A DNA stretch of 64,000 nucleotides from Ulota crispa (GCA_963920765.1 OY987243.1:26903419-26967418), one strand, 5' to 3'. Shown: positions 11,755-24,987, counted from the stretch's first letter. Notes: a model not told the origin generated them from the sequence alone. A program made the numbers and translations.

Positions 11755-12306
11755 CGTGTGAAGATCGTAATATAAAAGAGGGACTCAACTTAAACCCTTC
11801 CTTAGATTTAGGGAATTGATATAGTCTATGCACACAGGGGGATTGATATTTGCACACCCCTCCCCCCTTAGGCGTAGGTTTTAAAATTTTACCATCAAAA
11901 AGTTAAATTTGAAAATTTTGAATTCAGATTTTGACTTAGAGATTGTGATTTAGTCTAGAACCATATAAAAAGTTGCAATTCAACAACACCTAATGAAAAA
12001 GTTTAACTAGTCAACTTTTCGATGGTAGAGATGGGTGGTTGCAAGAACCAGGTGTCCTACATTTTATCCCCTACCCTCGGGCAACATGTTATAGGGTCAT
12101 ATCTTTTGCTTGAGAAGCGAGATTGAGATGAAATTTTGGATGAAGATGGAGGTAGAATTTACATACATTCACTAATTTTTGGGAATTTTTAAAGATTATT
12201 TTGGTGTTTCTTATAGGTTTTAGATTGCATCTCTACCTTTGTTGTTTGGGAGCAATTAGGTGGACACCCCCCAATTGCTATGCGGACACCCCCATAGCCA
12301 AATCTA

Positions 12307-12560
12307 TTAAATTTGAGATTATTATTACGCTGAAATGTGAAGTAAAATCAAAGCACTACTTCAGCACACATTTACGTTTACAAGCGCTTCAAACATACAA
12401 CAAATTTGCCTCATTTGTGACACGGTCAAGAGTCAAACCAATAAATGAAGGGAGAAACTGAATTTGTTGTGCATTTGCAATACTTGTAGACGCAAATGTA
12501 TGCTAAAGTATTGCTTTGAATTTATTTCATATTTCAGCGTAATAATAATCTCAAATTTAA
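12307..12560. mobile_element. Small foldback element with TTAA flanks (254 bp)
   Basis: TTAA at 12307-12310 and 12557-12560 encloses two inverted arms of about 95 bp starting ATTTGAGATTATTATTACGC and ending GCGTAATAATAATCTCAAAT. Its right TTAA is shared with the next element. The ends lack the CCC motif of the other TTAA elements. Confidence 0.7.
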
Positions 12561-13485
12561 CCCCTAAAGGCCCAAGGAACCTCTGGGCTTTATGAGAACT
12601 TGGGCAGGCTTTATTGACTTCATAATTTAGAATTTTTTTCATGAAATTTTTAGAATGAATGCTACTCATCATAATCTATATGTGAAGCTTTGTTTCATGT
12701 CATTCCGATAAGTAATGCAAAAGTTAGAAGGTTTTTTCAATTTCAATTGCAAAATGGGCAGCAAAAAATATATTCTAAATTTTTTTAAATTTTTTTAAAT
12801 TTTTTTAATAGAATTTTATAGATTGATACATACTTAAAAAAAATTGAATCGCTCAATTCCAAATAATGAGATAAGAGTTACAAGGAGTTTTATTTTGCTG
12901 GCATTGAAGGTAGGAAGAGGGTAGAAAAAACATATAAAGTTATCTTTTACTCTCAATTTTGAAAAATTACAAATGAAAATAAAAAATAAAGTTACTAATT
13001 GTCTGTAAGAGCATTCTCACCATTGGGATCAACAATTTTCAAATTCTTCCAAAACTTATTAGCATATTAGTTATATCTTTCATTCATCAATACCTTTCAC
13101 TTTACAATTTTTGTAAAAATGAATCCGATTTCTTTTTTGGTTCATTTTTTTAATATATGCTTTCAACCCGTTTTCCAACATATTGCAAAAACTGCATAAG
13201 AAATATAGCATATGTGATTTTTTCTAAAAAGCTTGAAAATCAAACCTTCACCTTTTGGAAGGGCTAGAAAAACCTACATTTTGAAGTTTAGGCACTTTGA
13301 TCTTGCAATTGTTGGGGATATTCATTTTGAAATTTTGGGACAATGTACTTGTGCAAGTCAACCCAAGGATCCTACGATTGGATTTGTTAAAAAATAAGTT
13401 TCAATGAAGATTTTGACCCTGGTTTGGGGACTAGTATTTTGAAGCAGTTTTAGGCCTCTAAACACACAAAAAAATTAGGGGTTAA
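12557..13485. mobile_element. TTAA-flanked element, family P8 (929 bp)
   Basis: Left end TTAA-CCCCTAAAGGCCCAAGG, right end AATTAGGGG-TTAA. Only about 8 bp of the ends pair, so the right end is eroded or this is a distinct family. Sits in the centre of the outer palindromic element. Non-coding. Confidence 0.6.
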
Positions 13486-13535
13486 TAGATTTGGCTATGG
13501 GGGTGTCCGCGTAGCAATTGGGGGGTGTACACCTA

Positions 13536-15348
13536 GTCGGTCCATGTTGTTTTGGTGGTTTTCAGTACTACATTGGGTCATAAAATTTGAATTTGAGCCC
13601 AAGAATTTGGGTAGAGCTTTATGAGGCAAAGATACACGTATATACTGACCAGTTTTTCAAGATTCCCTTTTCTCTGTCCTGCACATTCACTTAGAGTGGC
13701 CATCCTTTCTCCCTCCAATGGTGAAAGACCAAATTATTTTCAAAACGTAATTGCATCAGTTCAAGCTAATGAGGGAGATAAAAAATGGACATGTTTTGTT
13801 TAATTTTTTTGAAATTTTTTACTATTTTCTAAAAAGGAAGAAGGAAATTGTCTTTTTGTTGGTGATTTTTGTCCCTCTATTTTTGTGCATAAATTTTAAA
13901 TTAAATTTTTTCTAGGTCTGAATTTTCACAAGTATGCTACCTTAAGTGCTTTACAAATTGTCCGTATTTTATTTTTTAAAAATTTCAAAAGCTCATAGTA
14001 CTATCTAGTACTACTAGTTTTAAGGGTGTTTGATGCAAAACTGTGAAGTGTTTCTTGCAACTATCCAAATCTAAAACTTACCCCAAAGGGGTGTACAAGT
14101 ATTAACCCCCTAATGTGCATATATCAATTCCCTAGATTTATGGAGCTAATTGCCTCTTCTTTTTATTTTTATTTTTTATATTGCATCATTAAAAGAAAAG
14201 GTAGCTAGAAAAGTTATCTGAAGGTGATGGTGATTGTCTTAGAAACCAAAGAATCATCTCTAGCACCTCAACGCTAGGCTAGTCACAATGATTGCTCCTC
14301 TACAATAGCTCTATAGTGTTGTAGCAAGTGCTCACTCATTGTAAAATTATTTTCAAAAGCTATAGAAGTCAACATTGCTTGTTGCCCTCATGAAAATTGT
14401 AAGAAGGGTAGCATGAGACCTAACACTATGTTTGTGATCTTTTCACAATTTGAATTACCTAAAAATATGAGTGTATTTGATAAGGTCTTTTTTTGCCTTC
14501 CATGATGGACCATATAATTGTAATCACTTCTAAGAAAATTTTGAAAAATGACTTTTACCCATCCTAGAGAGGATTCTTTTGTCTTAGAGGACAAATAAAC
14601 GTCGTCTTCGACTTTTTAAGGGCTAGATCATGGTAGAGCTAGAATGCTCTAACAAATGCTTGATCAAATAAATCAACTTCTTATATGGCACGTCCAAAAT
14701 GTAATCAAAGTTCATTAAATTGCATGGAAGTTTTTATTTTGTTTTTGCACAAAGCATGAACATGCATGATTTATACAATTTGAAAGCTCCTATTTTATCT
14801 TCTCAAATAGTTTGAATGGGCCTCCTCGCAGTTAGGAGAAAATATCTTCTACATTGAGGCTGTAAATTCTTTGAGGTTTGTTGTGGTTATTTATAGTTTT
14901 GTTTATTTATTTATTCAATAACAAAACAAAAAGTCTTACTTGTTACCTTATTCATGAAGAATTTGGATTCGAAAACCGTATGCCCTTCTTTGGATACTTC
15001 ATTCTGACCATTTGGATCAACTTTGATCATTGTAGTCTTGAGATTGCAGTGTTGCCCTTCAATGAAATTGTTCAAATTTGATACTAGGTAATATACTCTT
15101 CATAGTGCAGCTATTACTATGTCAAAATATATAAGAATAGAATAAAATTTGAGCCTGCTCGGAGGACTTGTTTATATTTCTCCTAAACTTGCTTGACCAC
15201 TCCTAGGTACTTGAGAATAATCTTTATACTTATATACACATACACAAATGTATAAATCAGTGATTTTTTTTCTCCTACCAGATGTCACGTGTCCTCTCAG
15301 GAATGGAGAATTTTGATAGGGAGAGAGGAGCATTGGTCCAATAAAAAT
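13536..15348. other. AT-rich intergenic DNA, no gene seen
   Basis: About 1.8 kb of AT-rich sequence with short chance ORFs and no recognised domain. No paired terminal repeats found. Confidence 0.5.
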
Positions 15349-15754
15349 AGGGAATTACTAAAACCACACCCAAAATTGCTAGCACCACACCCCTATAAGA
15401 ATGTATTTTGTAAATGTAATGATTTTTTTTTATTCAAGTGATTCATCATTCATTCAATCAAGGCATTATCAACTTGAAAGAAAGAAAAACAAATACAATT
15501 TTCTGTTGAACTTTTATTGCACCATTGCTATTTTTTTAATGTATTTTTGCTTTAAATATTTCAAAACTCATATACTTTTTGTTTCAAATTCAAGCGCTTT
15601 CTTTTTTTTTTTGAATATAGCTTGAGAATGATAAAGGTGAAAGAAATCTTTTGATCCAAATTTAAAAAATCATAATGAAACTCTCATAGTTCATGCTCAA
15701 AGCAAACCTTGGGGTGTGGCATTAGCAATTTTGGGTGTGGCTATAGCAATTCCC
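15349..15754. mobile_element. MITE with about 45-bp imperfect inverted ends (406 bp)
   Basis: Left end AGGGAATTACTAAAACCACA..., right end ...GGCTATAGCAATTCCCT, each followed inward by CCCAAAATTGCTA / TAGCAATTTTGGG and by GGTGTGG/CCACACC motifs. A 6-7 bp A-rich direct repeat (TAAAAAT) flanks it. No ORF of note. hAT-like is possible but the class is unresolved. Confidence 0.7.
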
Positions 15755-15908
15755 TAAAAATATTGCATTGTTATTTAAAATAAGAAATTAAAAAATATAA
15801 TCACTTGTAAACACTTAACAAAGAGTTTTAGCACATTTTTTACACCAAAAGAGAATACAAATGTTTGAACATTTTAGATTTGCTAATTTAGAACTTTTGT
15901 ATAATTCG

Positions 15909-16535
15909 TTAACCCCTCACCGCCCATGGTATTTTTGAGTATCTCAACATTTGCTTGAAAGTGAATAGAATGCCAACATTTTGATCAATCTTATCAATTT
16001 TCTCGGAAGCGCAACCGTACAAATTCAAAGTAGACATGTTATAGATCACATAGGAAAAGAAATCACAACAATATCACTGGTGGATTGAAAGATTATAATG
16101 TTTGATCACAAGGGTGTTAAAATTGCAAAAGTGATTTGAAGTCTTTCAATCCTCTTTTTGCATCTCAAACCTAACATTGAGGGTACCGAAAAAAAAAATG
16201 TATGTAAAGTATAACATGTATAACCCCAATCAATTTACAACTTCTCAAAATCTATTCTACCATTTTTTAAATTGAATTTTTAATGTGATTTTTTCTCCAA
16301 GTTCTAGTGTACTCGAGGCTCATTTCCAAGAGCTTTCAACACTAGAAAGTGAAAATTTACAATGGACACCCTTGCACAAAATCTTGAATAGACAAATGGC
16401 TTCAATTCATTTTCGACTCCTAATACTGAAACTAGATTCCAATAAGAATTTAAAAATAATAATAATCACTAAAAAAAATCTTGAAAACAGGGGCCCGATT
16501 CGGGCCTCTTAGGCAGTGAGCCGGTGAGGGGTTAA
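15909..16535. mobile_element. TTAA-flanked element, family P7 (627 bp)
   Basis: TTAA on both sides with ends CCCCTCACCG and CGGTGAGGGG (10 bp perfect inverted repeat). Only copy of this family in the window. Non-coding. Confidence 0.75.
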
Positions 16536-16755
16536 TCAATATTCTATCGACAAAAAAGTACGTGTCGCTGATATCAGTGCAATGAAGTAATAAATATACT
16601 AGAAACAAATTATTCAATCAGTTATTTAAATACATATTCGTTACAAATCAACCCTTTGTCTGATAAAAGTGTTGTATTTACCACCATCAAATAGATTAGT
16701 GGAAATCAATGCACTAGTAGAATACACGGTATGCGTAGACCATAATGCCTGACCT

Positions 16756-17714
16756 TTAACCCCTAAAGGACCAAGTCCTTTTTCCTCTGAAAATCACTGG
16801 AAACTGTCATTTTTGGGGGAATTAGTAAAAAGTATCAAAAAGAAGTTTTTTTTGAAAATTCAACCATAAAATCTTGCCCTAAACTATGGGAAGTATTAGT
16901 GGGAAAAATTTCAGCTCATTTTAGAAGTAGAGGAGTGAGATCTTGATATTTGAAGTGGAAAAAACAGTTTTTTCCCTACTGCCCAAAAATTTCAGAAGCC
17001 TTTGATGGCTCCTATATCAAAAAAATTGCTCTAAGCAAAGTTGAGGTTATTTTTTCCATGTAGAAGACCAAGTTAGGTATGTGTAGGAGAATTTTCAAAT
17101 GAATTGGAGGTGTGGATCATATTTTGTAAAATCCTGCAATACCGTAAGGCCATGAAATTTGCATATACTCTAGGCAAAACTGGAGAATTTATGTAAAATT
17201 GAGAAATTTGAGTTACTTTGATCCAAATGGTGAAAACCAAGGAATCTTAGTTACTACAACTTGGAAAAAACAAATCAAAAAAAAAAAAAAAAAACACACA
17301 CACAAAGAGCTCAAAAAAGGAAAGTAAATATTTTTACAAGGGGCAAAAAGAATGGAGGTTTGGGAGTCCCATACCTACCCACAAACTAAAACTTCTCATA
17401 ACTTTCATCTCATCAATCAAAATGATTTTAAGATTCCCAAATTTGTATAAATCTAAAGAACCAAATTCAGATTTTTTTTTAAAAAGAAATGCAATTCTGA
17501 TTTTTTTTTTGGCTGTCCTTGCCCTTTTTCAGAAATTCATGCATAACTTCTTCAATAAATGTTGGAATGAAGAAAAATTTAGACGCATGCATAGATCTTT
17601 GAATTCCTCACCTTTGATAAGAGTTTCAAAAAATCACAAAAAGTACATTAGCTGTAGGTACATGCCCAAAATTCATTTGTCCCCTGAGGGGACATTTGGT
17701 CCTTTAGGGGTTAA
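16756..17714. mobile_element. TTAA-flanked element, family P2 reference copy (959 bp)
   Basis: TTAA-CCCCTAAAGGACCAAG at the left and TTTGGTCCTTTAGGGG-TTAA at the right. Just inside the right end only is a near-perfect palindrome, TTTGTCCCCTGAGGGGACA (17678-17696). P2 relatives are at 21848-22775, 49339-50294, 51052-52967 (interrupted), 20104-25084 (interrupted) and 54729-55768 (inverted dimer). No transposase ORF. Confidence 0.85.
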
Positions 17715-17751
17715 AGTTTTGAATAAATAAATGTATGATTTCACATTTCTT

Positions 17752-19076
17752 TTAACCCTTTAACGACCGTGGTCAATTCTAGGGGTGGGCAATCCTTTGT
17801 ATTTCCATTTGGAGGACATTTTAGGGTTATTGAATACAAATGTCTATCACAGATTTGACCGTACAGATGGAAGTATCTTGCAGCATTTAGTATTATGCAT
17901 CATGGATTATGCTCACTCTTTAGTTGTTATGGCCATCTTTTTGCATTTATTGGTGTCTTTTCAGTTGGTACTTTTTTAGTTTTTTCAACCCTCTAGCCAC
18001 ATGCCACCTCAAATTGGCATGGTTATTGTCCTAAACTCTTCACTTTCCAATTCCCCATATCCATCCCCTTTGCCATGTCATCAAATTTCTTGACATGCTC
18101 TCTCTACAAATTGAAAAGAGTCAAAATCGACCAGGAACTGGTTGACTAGTTCTTAACCCCTCAATGCCCAAGGGTGTTTTTCTTGTTTTTGGAAGGTAGT
18201 TTTTAAGTTTTTTTTGTCCTTGTAAGATCATTAGTAAACATCAAAACAAAATTGTAATCATTGAATCTTGAACTTCAAGGTTTCTAAATGGCACTACCCA
18301 AAAACAATCCAAAATGGCCTTGCGGATTTTAAGATATTTGTCATTGAATGATGATGAGCATAGAATTTTTTGCTTTTTTTGGAGCTGCCCAAAACTTCTA
18401 ATGCAAATTGGCAACTTTTGGATACAAAATTGGGAAACAACCGCTCAGGATGCTTTAGTGTTTATTGTTGTTATCTCAAAACCAATGGCTCCTCTTCCAA
18501 ATCCACGACCACAATTTCACAAATGAGCCGACAACACAAATGTCAAAACACTACCGTCTAATACAAAGAAATTTTCAGCTTCAATTATTGACCAAAAATT
18601 AGTACAAATGAAAGATTTTCAACGGTGAATAGATTCTAATTTTAATAACAAAGACATTCCAAGTGAAATTAGTCCAAAAGCACTTTTAGATTTTGTTAGA
18701 TGTCAAACTTTGAGAAAAAAGGCTCTTATTGCCCAAGGGAGTGCCCAAGGGAAATCTTCACCTTTTGCTCAGCTTGATGCCCATCTTTTCAATGTGGCAA
18801 CTTCTCATAGGCTTTGTGAAACTATTCTTGACACTATTCACAACACTTCATGATAGAAAATGTATGCTTGTAGTTTACCTTCCACCAAAAACAAATGGAA
18901 TAAGATATGGAGGAAGTTGAATTTGAACGGTGAAGCTAACCTCAGTGCACAACTTTTCCAAAAAAAAGACCTCAAAACAAATAAAAATATGTGCCTTCAA
19001 CAAAGTTTCAAAGTTTCCTGAAATTTTTTGGACACCGGAATCTGGTGCCTTGGGCATTTAGTGGTTAAAGGGTTAA
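17752..19076. mobile_element. Family P-C element split by a P1 insertion
   Basis: Starts TTAACCCTTTAACGACCGTG and matches 11343-11754 up to GGTTGACTAGTTC, where a TTAA is occupied by the P1 element 18153-19068; after it the P-C end AGGG-TTAA resumes. Removing P1 and one TTAA leaves about 413 bp, the length of the intact copy (412 bp). Confidence 0.8.
18153..19068. mobile_element. TTAA-flanked element, family P1, nested copy (916 bp)
   Basis: Ends CCCCTCAATGCCCAAGG and CCTTGGGCATTTAGTGG, flanked by TTAA. The interior aligns along its length with 4184-5102. Inserted in the TTAA near the right end of a P-C element. Non-coding; the ORF-like stretch shared by both P1 copies has no recognised domain. 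Confidence 0.85.
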
Positions 19077-20103
19077 ATTGAATCTTTTGTCACAACTTCA
19101 AAATAATTGAATTGCATGTGTTTTTGAAATGGCCAATCTTCTTTTTGGGGAGGGGTAAGTTCCAATGATGATTTCATGCTATTTTGTTATTTGAAACAGA
19201 AGGAGCAAAGCCCTGTGTATAGTGAAAAGTTAAATAAAGAGCTAAAGTAAAAGTTCCAAAAAGGAATCACGAGTAGATCACCGACCTAGCCAGGACAAAA
19301 AGCTAACAAACCATACAACACGTGGTACAATGTCAAGACCTCTCAGGAGGCTCGCATCCTTTTAAAGTTAAATAAAATGGTATTTAATTGACCAAGGCCG
19401 GTGAAATTAAATGTTATGACAAAGCCACATGTTTGTACATTCATTTTTATATTACGAAAGGAACTAGTAGGTCAACTATATATTCTCGAATTATCATCTA
19501 AATCTGGTTATTTCATTCAATCTGTTATAGGAAAAAAAAAGGGGAAACTTTGAAAAACTATAATATATTGTTTTATTCTGAACAATCCCCTATGCTTTTC
19601 CGTATAATGAAGACATACCCTTGCAATTTTCAAAATTGCAAAAATCTACCCGTAGGGCTTCTAAAATATTGTGGTGCAAAAATATAGTGACTAGCAAATA
19701 GTATTCCACCTCCTAGCAACCATCCATTCATGATACAAAAGAATGGCAAAATATCTTCCCTTCACCACAACATAAGCAACTTAGTGCTAAAACTGTAAAA
19801 CTCATAGCTTGATATATTTGCATATTTGCATATTTATCTTGAAATATTTGCCTTTGACGAACAATTTTTGGCAAAATTGGGTGTGCAAGCATTGCCTTAT
19901 GCATGCGTGCACCTCAATGTATCATTGCGAATGTACGTGCTTATAGAATCTTTGCAAGGGTATTTTAGCAAATTGGAAAATTACAGGAATCTTTGACAGA
20001 ATACAACATGATATAAGGGTACTTTTCAAAATTTTCCCTACAGAAAAAAGAAAGTTCATCTGGCAATAGAAATCTTGATTTTTGGTCCATTTGTTGCGAA
20101 GTC
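19077..20103. other. AT-rich intergenic DNA, no gene seen
   Basis: About 1 kb without coding signal or paired repeats. Confidence 0.5.
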
Positions 20104-20262
20104 ATAAAGGACTAAACTTTTTTTTCTGCAAAAGTCACTGAAAACTGCCACCTCTAGGAAAAAAAAAAGTTAGAAAAATGTTTTTTTTGATAATCCGACC
20201 GTAAGATCTTGTAGAGGTACTTGTTGAAAAAAAAATTCATCTCATTTCAAATGGAGACTACA

Positions 20263-22948
20263 CTAATAATGGTAAATAGTGTTGGCAACATTAATTATGA
20301 AGCCCAACACTAAATGTCAACAATTCCCATAATGTTACCAACATTAAATGTCAACGTATACACTACTTATCAACTATTGTAAATTTTGGGAGTAATTTTT
20401 TTTACAAGTTTACATTTAGTATTAGAAATTGGTCTTTGGTCAAGAATTGACCAACACATGCCAGCAAAAAAATTTGAAAATTCATTAATAATTCAACAAT
20501 GCTTCAAAAAATATGAAAAAATTGTGTTACATTCAACATTCATTTGTTTTTGTCCATATTCTCATCTTCTTACCGTCATAGCCATAAACTGCAATTAAAC
20601 GGCACATCAAATAGTGCATGCTTAGGTCTTGTAAACAATCATCTCACATTTCACCACATGTTAGAAGAACCATCGTTCACATCAACAACTCATCATCACC
20701 ACAACCAACCCTGCTACATTTGGCCTGCTTCCTCCCAATTGTGTACCACAAGCATTCACAATTCAACAAAAACTAGCGCAATATTTTAGAATTACTCCCA
20801 AACAACAACATCAAAAAAAGAGAAGATCGGTATTGCACATTGAGAGGCGGCGCCATGATTGCATGCCACTGCCTTGCCAATTCTCAGTACAAACAATCCC
20901 TGCAAAACCTAACAGATCCTAATGGCACAACCCTAAAACCACAAGCAATCCCAATCTTCTTCAAATCTGCCCATCTCCAAGTCTCTCCACCTCAATCCAC
21001 GCTTGATACAACCAAACCCTCGTGACTTTATGCTCTCACAACCCTAGGTGTTGTCAAATGGAAAAAACAAGCATGTATAGGACGGGAAGAGTGAGGACGC
21101 AGAAGGGAGGAGAATGTAGCGGAAGGGGAAGAATAAAGGACAAGGAATTAGAGATGCCATTAGATTGGCATTGGATGAAACCGGCATCAGGAAAACAAAA
21201 CTATGAGGGAGTGTTAGCCCTCTGTTGTCTTCCACGACAAGATCACACCACCCACCAAGTACTTGAAAGTGAAGCACACACATAAGTTGCGTTCCGATTT
21301 GAGAGAACACCTGGTTTGTTTTCACACCTAAACGACCAAGACTTCATGGTTATAACAAGTCCACTTCGCTTCCTCATGTTGTGAAAAATACAGCTCAGAG
21401 CCTCAGATGGAGCACAATTTTGTATTGCCAACATGGCAAACAATCCAAAATATACATTAAAAAATCACACATGAAAATTGTTCCCATATGATCTATTCAA
21501 AATTGCTTGAAAGACACAAAGCACGATTTGGGCTTCTTGTTCCGGTAGGGCTTAAAATCAACAAACCCTAAACCTTGACTACGGCCAGGTACGCTAGAGA
21601 TAAGCGATTGAGGTACTCAAACAAATTTCTTTGCCACAGAACGTCATGAAGACCAACAAAGATGCGAAGGAGGAGAAGAAGAAGAATGTGGCTGTGGAGC
21701 ATATGGAGAGTAGAACTTGAGAAATTGAGAAGATTTACACAATACAAGACCACAAAAGAAGCGAAATGAAGTGGCGAGCAAGCATACAATTTCAATTTTA
21801 GGGAGAAGAACGTGGCAAGTGCCCATCAACAGAGACTACAGAAGATTTTAATCCCTAAAGGACCATGGCCTTTTTCTTATCAAAAGACACTCAAAATTGT
21901 CACCTCATTGGCAAAGAGTAAAAAAGTTTGAAAATCAGGCATTTTGCATATTTGATCGTAGGATCTTGTGCTAAACTACTATAAGAATGTGTCATACAAA
22001 ACTCAAGAACTTTGACAGCACAGATTGGAAGATATATGCATTTAAAAAGTAAAAAACAGCTTTTTTGCACCTTGCTTGATTAGATTTTTTAACTTTGAAC
22101 ATTTTTAACTTAAAATTTTTGCACCATAGAGTTTGGAATTCTATTTTTGCATGGTGGGAAGTTGAGTTGGGAATCTTGGGAAAAAATTTCAAAAAAGAAT
22201 ACTTAATTTTCATTCTTTAAAAAAATATTAGGTGAAAGAAGGTATGAGATTGAACAAAAACTTAAATTGCTAATAACCCTGCAATGGAATTGAAACGCAA
22301 TAATCCCATTGGTAAGATTGTTCTAGAAAGCAAACTTCACCCTCTCCAACAACTTTTTTTGAAAAAATGTTAAATCTGCATTCAAAAATGAAGTTTATAA
22401 GTTATTTTTTCAAAAAGATGCTTGAGTTGCCCAAAACCAAGATTGTCCATAACTTTCTCATAACTAGTCCAAATGGAATGATTCAAAACTTCAGAGGTAC
22501 ACAAAGATATAATCTATAAGAAAAAAAAATTAATTTTTTTTTTCAAGTTTTTATAAGAATTTTTTTTGCTGCCCCTAGTCCCCAAATTTGTGCTTATTTG
22601 GGCATAACTTTTGCTCCATGGCATCAATTGGAATAAAAATTAGATTCCCCAAAAGCTAATGTGTTTTTCTATCTTTAAAAAAAGTTTCAAAAAATCAAGA
22701 CAAAAATTGAGGCTGTAGGTACCTGTCCAAAATCCCATTTGTCCCCCGTAGGGACAATGGTCCTTTAGGGGTTAAGGTGGCAAGCTGCAAAGCTAGGAAG
22801 ACAGGAATGGCACACTTGTGGTGGTTGACAACATTTCTTTAAAGAGGCAGCTTTAAATGTAAACTACTTGATATTTAAAGTTAGTGAGGTAAAAGTGCAA
22901 GTAACACTATTAGTAACATATCACTATTTATCATTATTAGTGTAGTGA
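20263..22948. mobile_element. 2.7-kb TA-flanked element inside P2
   Basis: Left end CACTAATAATGGTAAATAGTG, cited in parts as CACTAATAATGG then TAAATAGTG; right end CACTATTTATC then ATTATTAGTG. Both sides carry TA, and P2 sequence joins cleanly across it, which supports a TA duplication. Ends beginning CACTA would also suggest CACTA elements, but no 3-bp duplication is seen. Inside is a stretch of higher GC (about 20830-21800), a second inverted pair (GGGAGTAATT near 20388 and AATTACTCCC near 20792) and a nested P2 element. No transposase recognised. Confidence 0.6.
21848..22775. mobile_element. TTAA-flanked element, family P2 (928 bp)
   Basis: TTAA-TCCCTAAAGGACCATGG at the left, CCATGGTCC-like GGTCCTTTAGGGG-TTAA at the right; subterminal TTTGTCCCCCGTAGGGACA lies only at the right end. 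Nested inside the TA-flanked element. Confidence 0.8.
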
Positions 22949-24171
22949 GATATTGACATCTGAAGTGAAAAGATTTTTTTTCCCTTCTTGTCAAAAAATT
23001 TCAAAAGCCTTTGACTACTCTTATAGCAAAAAAATTACCCTACCCAAAGTTAAGGTTTAATTTTTCCATGCTGAAAACCAAGTTAGGCATGTGTGGGAGA
23101 ATTTTTAAATGAGTTGGAAGTGTACAACATACTCCAAAAAATCTTTGAATGCTTGAAGGTCCTAAAATTTGCCAATTGGCAGTTGCAAGAAACACTTGTC
23201 GATTTTGACTCAAACAGCCTTAGTACTGGAGTATTGTGAGCTTTTGGAATAATTTTTTAAGAAATAAAACAAAATATAGATAATTTGTAAAGCACTTAAA
23301 ATAGCATACTAATGAAAATTCAAACATGAGAAAAAAAATCTAAAAGTTATGCACAAAAATAGAGCAACAAAAAACACCAAGAAAAAGGACACTATATATT
23401 TACTTTTTAGAAAATAGTAAAAAATTTCAAATAAACAAATTAAATTTTTTTCCATTTTTCCTAACTTGAAGGTGCTCCTTTTCCATCAAATTTGTTTTTG
23501 GGAAAAATAAATTTTGTTCTGTGCACTTGCGCAAAAGTAGTGCACTTTGAGCACACGTAGAAGGTGGATACTTTACTATTCTTGAATTATATTTGGTAGG
23601 ATTGTGTAATTTTAGTAAAGAAAATTGCATTTCAATTTTGACCTTCAACTTTGCATTTTAGGGTCAAAGATAGTACTCATACTCCCAAAATGGCCAAAGT
23701 AGACACCTAATTGAGAGTTGTTTAAAAATAGCAAACTAGTTTTATAAATATTCAAAACATCATTAAGTATTTGTGACTATTACATATACCTTCCTTTCAA
23801 ATTTCAATAAGAAAATTTTTATGACGCAGAACTTATAGCCAAAAACTACTTGTCCAAAACCAAAAGACAAAAAAAAAAGACAAGTGATTCTCACAACAAC
23901 TCCTAATATACTAGGCAAAATTGGAGGATTTATGTAAAATTCAGAAATTTGAATTATACTAATCTAAATGGTGAAACGGACTCTTAGCCCACTATAACTT
24001 GGACAAATAAAAAATAAAATAACAAGCACAAAAACCACTAAAAAAATTAAAGTACTGAATTTACATGGGGCAAAAGGAATGGAAAGATTGGGAGTCCCCC
24101 AAGATGTGCACCTTCCACTCCACTCCTCTTTGCCCAAGTGTCCACACCTTGTGCCCATAAGAGCTGACAAC

Positions 24172-24290
24172 CCCATACTTGATCAATACAGAGTTGCATG
24201 TAACATATGGAGTGTATTTAGACAAACGCGATATCTAGATACACTTCATACATAACATGCAACTCCAGACTGATTGAATATGGGGTCAAA
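24172..24290. mobile_element. Small hairpin MITE (about 120 bp)
   Basis: ACCCCATACTTGATCAATAC at the left and inverted TGATTGAATATGGGGT at the right, with GAGTTGCATGT / ACATGCAACTC inside. Same family as 2754-2915. Confidence 0.7.
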
Positions 24291-24443
24291 CGCTCTTTGG
24301 AGTCAACGCCCACTTACAAAAGAGAGGCCTTACCCAAACTACACCTCCTCCTCTAGTTTGATAAATTCTTGCATAAATTTTTCATTAAATGTTGAAATGA
24401 AGAAAAATTAGATGCTCATATCTAGATCTTTGAATTACCCACC

Positions 24444-24987
24444 TTAACCCCTAATGCCCAATCGACCATTTTTTGGTCGCTGCCCTTTTTTGTGGGTTGC
24501 CCAAAATATTAAAAAACATTTTTTGAAAAAATAAAAAAATTCTCACATAGGAAAGCAAGTCTTCTTTCCAACCCAATTTGAATCATGCCAACCCAAGTTA
24601 AACTCCATCAAGGAGAATTTTTCAAAAATAAACACTTCAATATTTACTAGTGTTACAAAATTTACTATTTTGGGAAACTAATGATGTTCTCTCCATCAAA
24701 AGTATTTCATTTTTGAATTTTCAAACAGAATGTCTGTTTTTAACCAATCATACCAAATTTTAAACTATGTCAATAAAATTTGTAATTTTGATGAGTATTA
24801 AATGGTAAATGCTTCTAAATTCATTAAATAAGAGTACAGTTTTTTTTTGAATATTTGACCATATGGATAATTGCTAAACATCATGATTCTTATTTTCTCT
24901 TTTGAAACAAACTTCATTGAAGTTACAAGAGTATTTTTTTGAACGCATTTATGTTTTGCCCTTACCCCTTGTGCATTTAGGGGTTAA
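24444..24987. mobile_element. TTAA-flanked element, family P4 (544 bp)
   Basis: TTAA-CCCCTAATGCCCAATCGACC on the left, GTGCATTTAGGGG-TTAA on the right. Inverted relative to the copies at 30625-31166 (542 bp) and 31808-32343 (536 bp). Inserted in old P2 sequence, whose two halves rejoin across one TTAA. Non-coding. Confidence 0.8.

Larger units (their letters stand above)
12257..13535. mobile_element. Composite element with about 50-bp inverted ends
   Basis: Left end TAGGTGGACACCCCCCAATT continues through CCATAGCCAAATCTA; the right end is its near-exact inverse, finishing GGGGGGTGTACACCTA. The two arms meet at CTA-TTAA and TTAA-TAG, so the outer element looks like a short palindrome whose centre took a TTAA insertion (12557-13485) and a second TTAA foldback (12307-12560). 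Alternatively it is one element with long composite ends. Confidence 0.65.
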
